A stretch of DNA of 46,046 nucleotides from positions 2,470 through 48,515 of the forward strand of contig NIUT01000020.1 of the NCBI GenBank assembly GCA_002254365.1. Reading direction: 5' to 3'. Positions within the stretch are counted from its first letter, which is position 1; each line of letters begins with the position of its first letter. Source of the stretch: Nitrospira sp. UW-LDO-01. GTDB taxonomy: Bacteria; Nitrospirota; Nitrospiria; Nitrospirales; Nitrospiraceae. The notes under the pieces are model-generated. The model was given only the letters and a program-made list of their open reading frames with translations, made no database searches and was not told where the DNA came from. This document shows, piece after piece, positions 44,422 to 46,046 of this stretch. Both the position numbers and the translations under genes were made by a program.

Positions 44422-45699
44422 TCAGGCCATCGACAGAGAGAACCGTTTCCCTAATACCTTGGTCTGTTGTGATGAAAGTGGTCCCAAACCTGTGACGGCC
44501 ATATGCTCGGTTGTAAACAGCGTACGTGCCACTCGGTTGACCTGCTGTTCCGTCACGGCGTCAATATCTGAGATCATTTCCTCTAAGGAGGTATGAGTGC
44601 CGGCAATGAGTTCGTCCTTGGCAAGTTTGTTCATGCGGCTGTGTGAACTCTCCAAACTCAACATCAGGCCGCCTTTCATTTGCTCCTTGGTCCGTTTGAG
44701 TTCCTCACTAGTCATTCCCCGGCGAGCCATTTTCTCAATTTCTCGATGAATCAGGTCCAGCACCCGTGCAACTTCGCTGGCTCGGGTTCCGGCATACACT
44801 GTGACGGTCCCCGTATCTGAATACCCCGATAAGAATGAATAAACCGAGTAGGATAACCCACGCTTCTCTCTGATCTCTTGAAAGAGTCGTGAACTGACAC
44901 TCCCTCCTAAGACGCTGTTGAGCGCATAGATCACATATCGGTCCTTATGGCCGGCCGCGATTCCTTGAAGTCCCACGCAGAGATGGACCTGCTCCAAGGG
45001 CTTCTGCTTCAGGGTCACACCGCCGTGCAGTTCAGCCGGCCAACGCGTTCCCGAATCGGTGGCCTTTGAGGCCTGGTAGGGTCCAAAGAGCCTGGTCATC
45101 ATTTTCTCAAGCTTCTGTTGATCGAAGTTCCCAGCAAGGGCCACAACGATGCCTTCCGGGCGATAATGTCGATCCATGTACTCGAGCAGATCTTGGCGCC
45201 GAATGTGACCAATGGTGGACGCTTTCCCAAGGATAGGACGACTCAACGGATGCGTGCCCATCACCAATTTGGCGTGTAACTCTTGAATGAGATCCTCGGG
45301 ATCGTCTTGCACCATGCGAATTTCTTCGAGTACGACCTGCTTCTCTTTTTCGATTTCCTTCTGCGCGAGCCGGGAACGAAAGAAGAGGTCCGAGAGAAGG
45401 TCTAAGGCTTGAGGCAGATGCTGATCCAGGACTTTGACATAGAAGGTCGTCGTTTCGCGCGTGGTAAACGCATTCATTTCTCCACCGAGTGCGTCTATTT
45501 CGCGGGAGATGTCCGTCGCGGAGCGTGATGTCGTTCCTTTGAACAACATATGCTCGATAAAGTGAGAATACCCGGCTTCTTCGGGACGTTCGTCCCGAGA
45601 GCCGGCATTCACCCAAATACCTATGGTGACGGATTTGACGGTCGGGATTCGCTCGGTGACCAAGCGAATCCCGTTGTTGAGGATGACCTTGCGATACAA
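44422..45699 (-). CDS. M16-family zinc peptidase (processing-peptidase-like)
   Basis: A pitrilysin-type metallopeptidase of 425 residues. The inverted zinc motif HFIEH (HxxEH) is in GYSHFIEHMLFKGT near residue 47, and the third ligand Glu is in KEKQVVLEEIRMVQDDPED about 75 residues on. The C-terminal half has the substrate-binding R/Y signature EIREKRGLSYSVYSF. This single-repeat form pairs as a dimer. Genes of this type commonly follow pnp, as here. Start is a TTG at 45699, three bases after the pnp stop, with GGTGGG upstream. Confidence 0.93.
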   Translation of the reverse strand: MYRKVILNNGIRLVTERIPTVKSVTIGIWVNAGSRDERPEEAGYSHFIEHMLFKGTTSRSATDISREIDALGGEMNAFTTRETTTFYVKVLDQHLPQALDLLSDLFFRSRLAQKEIEKEKQVVLEEIRMVQDDPEDLIQELHAKLVMGTHPLSRPILGKASTIGHIRRQDLLEYMDRHYRPEGIVVALAGNFDQQKLEKMMTRLFGPYQASKATDSGTRWPAELHGGVTLKQKPLEQVHLCVGLQGIAAGHKDRYVIYALNSVLGGSVSSRLFQEIREKRGLSYSVYSFLSGYSDTGTVTVYAGTRASEVARVLDLIHREIEKMARRGMTSEELKRTKEQMKGGLMLSLESSHSRMNKLAKDELIAGTHTSLEEMISDIDAVTEQQVNRVARTLFTTEHMAVTGLGPLSSQQTKVLGKRFSLSMA

Positions 45700-45702
45700 G
45701 TG

Positions 45703-46046
45703 TTACCCACCCGCTGGATCAGGCGCGCCGCCGGTGGTCGGTGCCGGAATAGTTTCTTTTCGACTGAGGCGGATTTTCCCCTGCTTATCGATTTCAAGCA
45801 CTTTGACCAAAATTTGGTCCCCTTCGGCCACTTCATCAGAAACCGATTTTACGCGATGATGGGCGAGCTGAGAGATGTGCACGAGTCCATCCGTGCCCGG
45901 CAAGACCTCGACGAAGGCGCCGAAGTCCATGATTTTTCTTACCGTCCCGGAATAGACCTTCCCGACTTCGACTTCCTCGGTCAGGCGGTTGATAATATCC
46001 TTGGCTTTCTGGAGAGATTCTCCGTCCGAGGATGCGATCGTGACAA
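45703..46046 (-). CDS. pnp: Polyribonucleotide nucleotidyltransferase, C-terminal part (5' end outside window)
   Basis: The frame is open to the window end, so only the last 114 or so residues are visible. They carry the end of the KH domain ([19 protein letters not shown]) and a complete S1 RNA-binding domain ([40 protein letters not shown]). This KH-S1 order with these motifs is typical of PNPase, a 3'-5' phosphorolytic exoribonuclease of the degradosome. An M16 peptidase follows directly, a common arrangement. Confidence 0.92.
   Translation of the reverse strand, partial: VTIASSDGESLQKAKDIINRLTEEVEVGKVYSGTVRKIMDFGAFVEVLPGTDGLVHISQLAHHRVKSVSDEVAEGDQILVKVLEIDKQGKIRLSRKETIPAPTTGGAPDPAGG

Overview
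The window looks like chromosomal DNA of a Nitrospira-type bacterium (phylum Nitrospirota). This is inferred from the gene set and order: a citramalate synthase beside an alaC-hom-thrC-apgM-lysC operon, split minor-pilin clusters with a large PilY1, ihfA-merR-tRNA-Pro, and moderately GC-rich coding DNA. No database search was possible, so the assignment is provisional. No insertion sequence, CRISPR array, phage gene or rRNA was seen.

Layout. (1) 1-7.7 kb, all minus: the 5' part of a PAP2 phosphatase, then a phoH-ybeY-ftsY housekeeping run followed by a double-receiver response regulator, an M1-type metallopeptidase and a TolB-like propeller protein. (2) 7.8-23.2 kb, almost all minus: a type IV pilus region. 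A promoter-proximal set (FimT, PilV, PilW, PilX, a small PilY2-like protein, PilY1) sits behind a well-matched sigma-54 promoter and is followed by an Ig-like lipoprotein. A second set (GspH/FimT-, PilV-, PilW- and PilX-like) precedes a PilB/GspE ATPase and follows a prepilin peptidase. A PilZ-domain gene is divergent from the first set, and a 92-residue LuxR-type HTH gene is divergent from the prepilin peptidase. (3) 23.5-28.3 kb, minus: rlmB, cysS, dedA, surE, tRNA-Pro(GGG), a MerR regulator and ihfA. (4) 28.3-36.6 kb, minus: cimA, a roughly 440-bp spacer, then a five-gene operon alaC-hom-thrC-apgM-lysC behind a clear sigma-70 promoter. (5) 36.7-42.7 kb, plus: pdxJ, nnr, tsaE, lapA, mutS. 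(6) 42.8-46.0 kb, minus: two uncharacterised secreted proteins, an M16 peptidase and the 3' end of pnp.

How it works together. The central third encodes pilus assembly parts (ATPase, peptidase, two minor-pilin sets, PilY1 tip protein) with probable control by RpoN, c-di-GMP (PilZ) and an orphan LuxR-type protein. The amino-acid block takes aspartate through aspartokinase and homoserine dehydrogenase to threonine, and starts isoleucine synthesis from pyruvate through citramalate. No classical homoserine kinase lies in it; instead there is a phosphoglycerate-mutase-like protein whose expected catalytic residues appear lost. That protein, the sigma-54 pilus promoter with its upstream inverted repeat, and the two-gene secreted-protein unit near 43-44 kb are the points most worth a second look.
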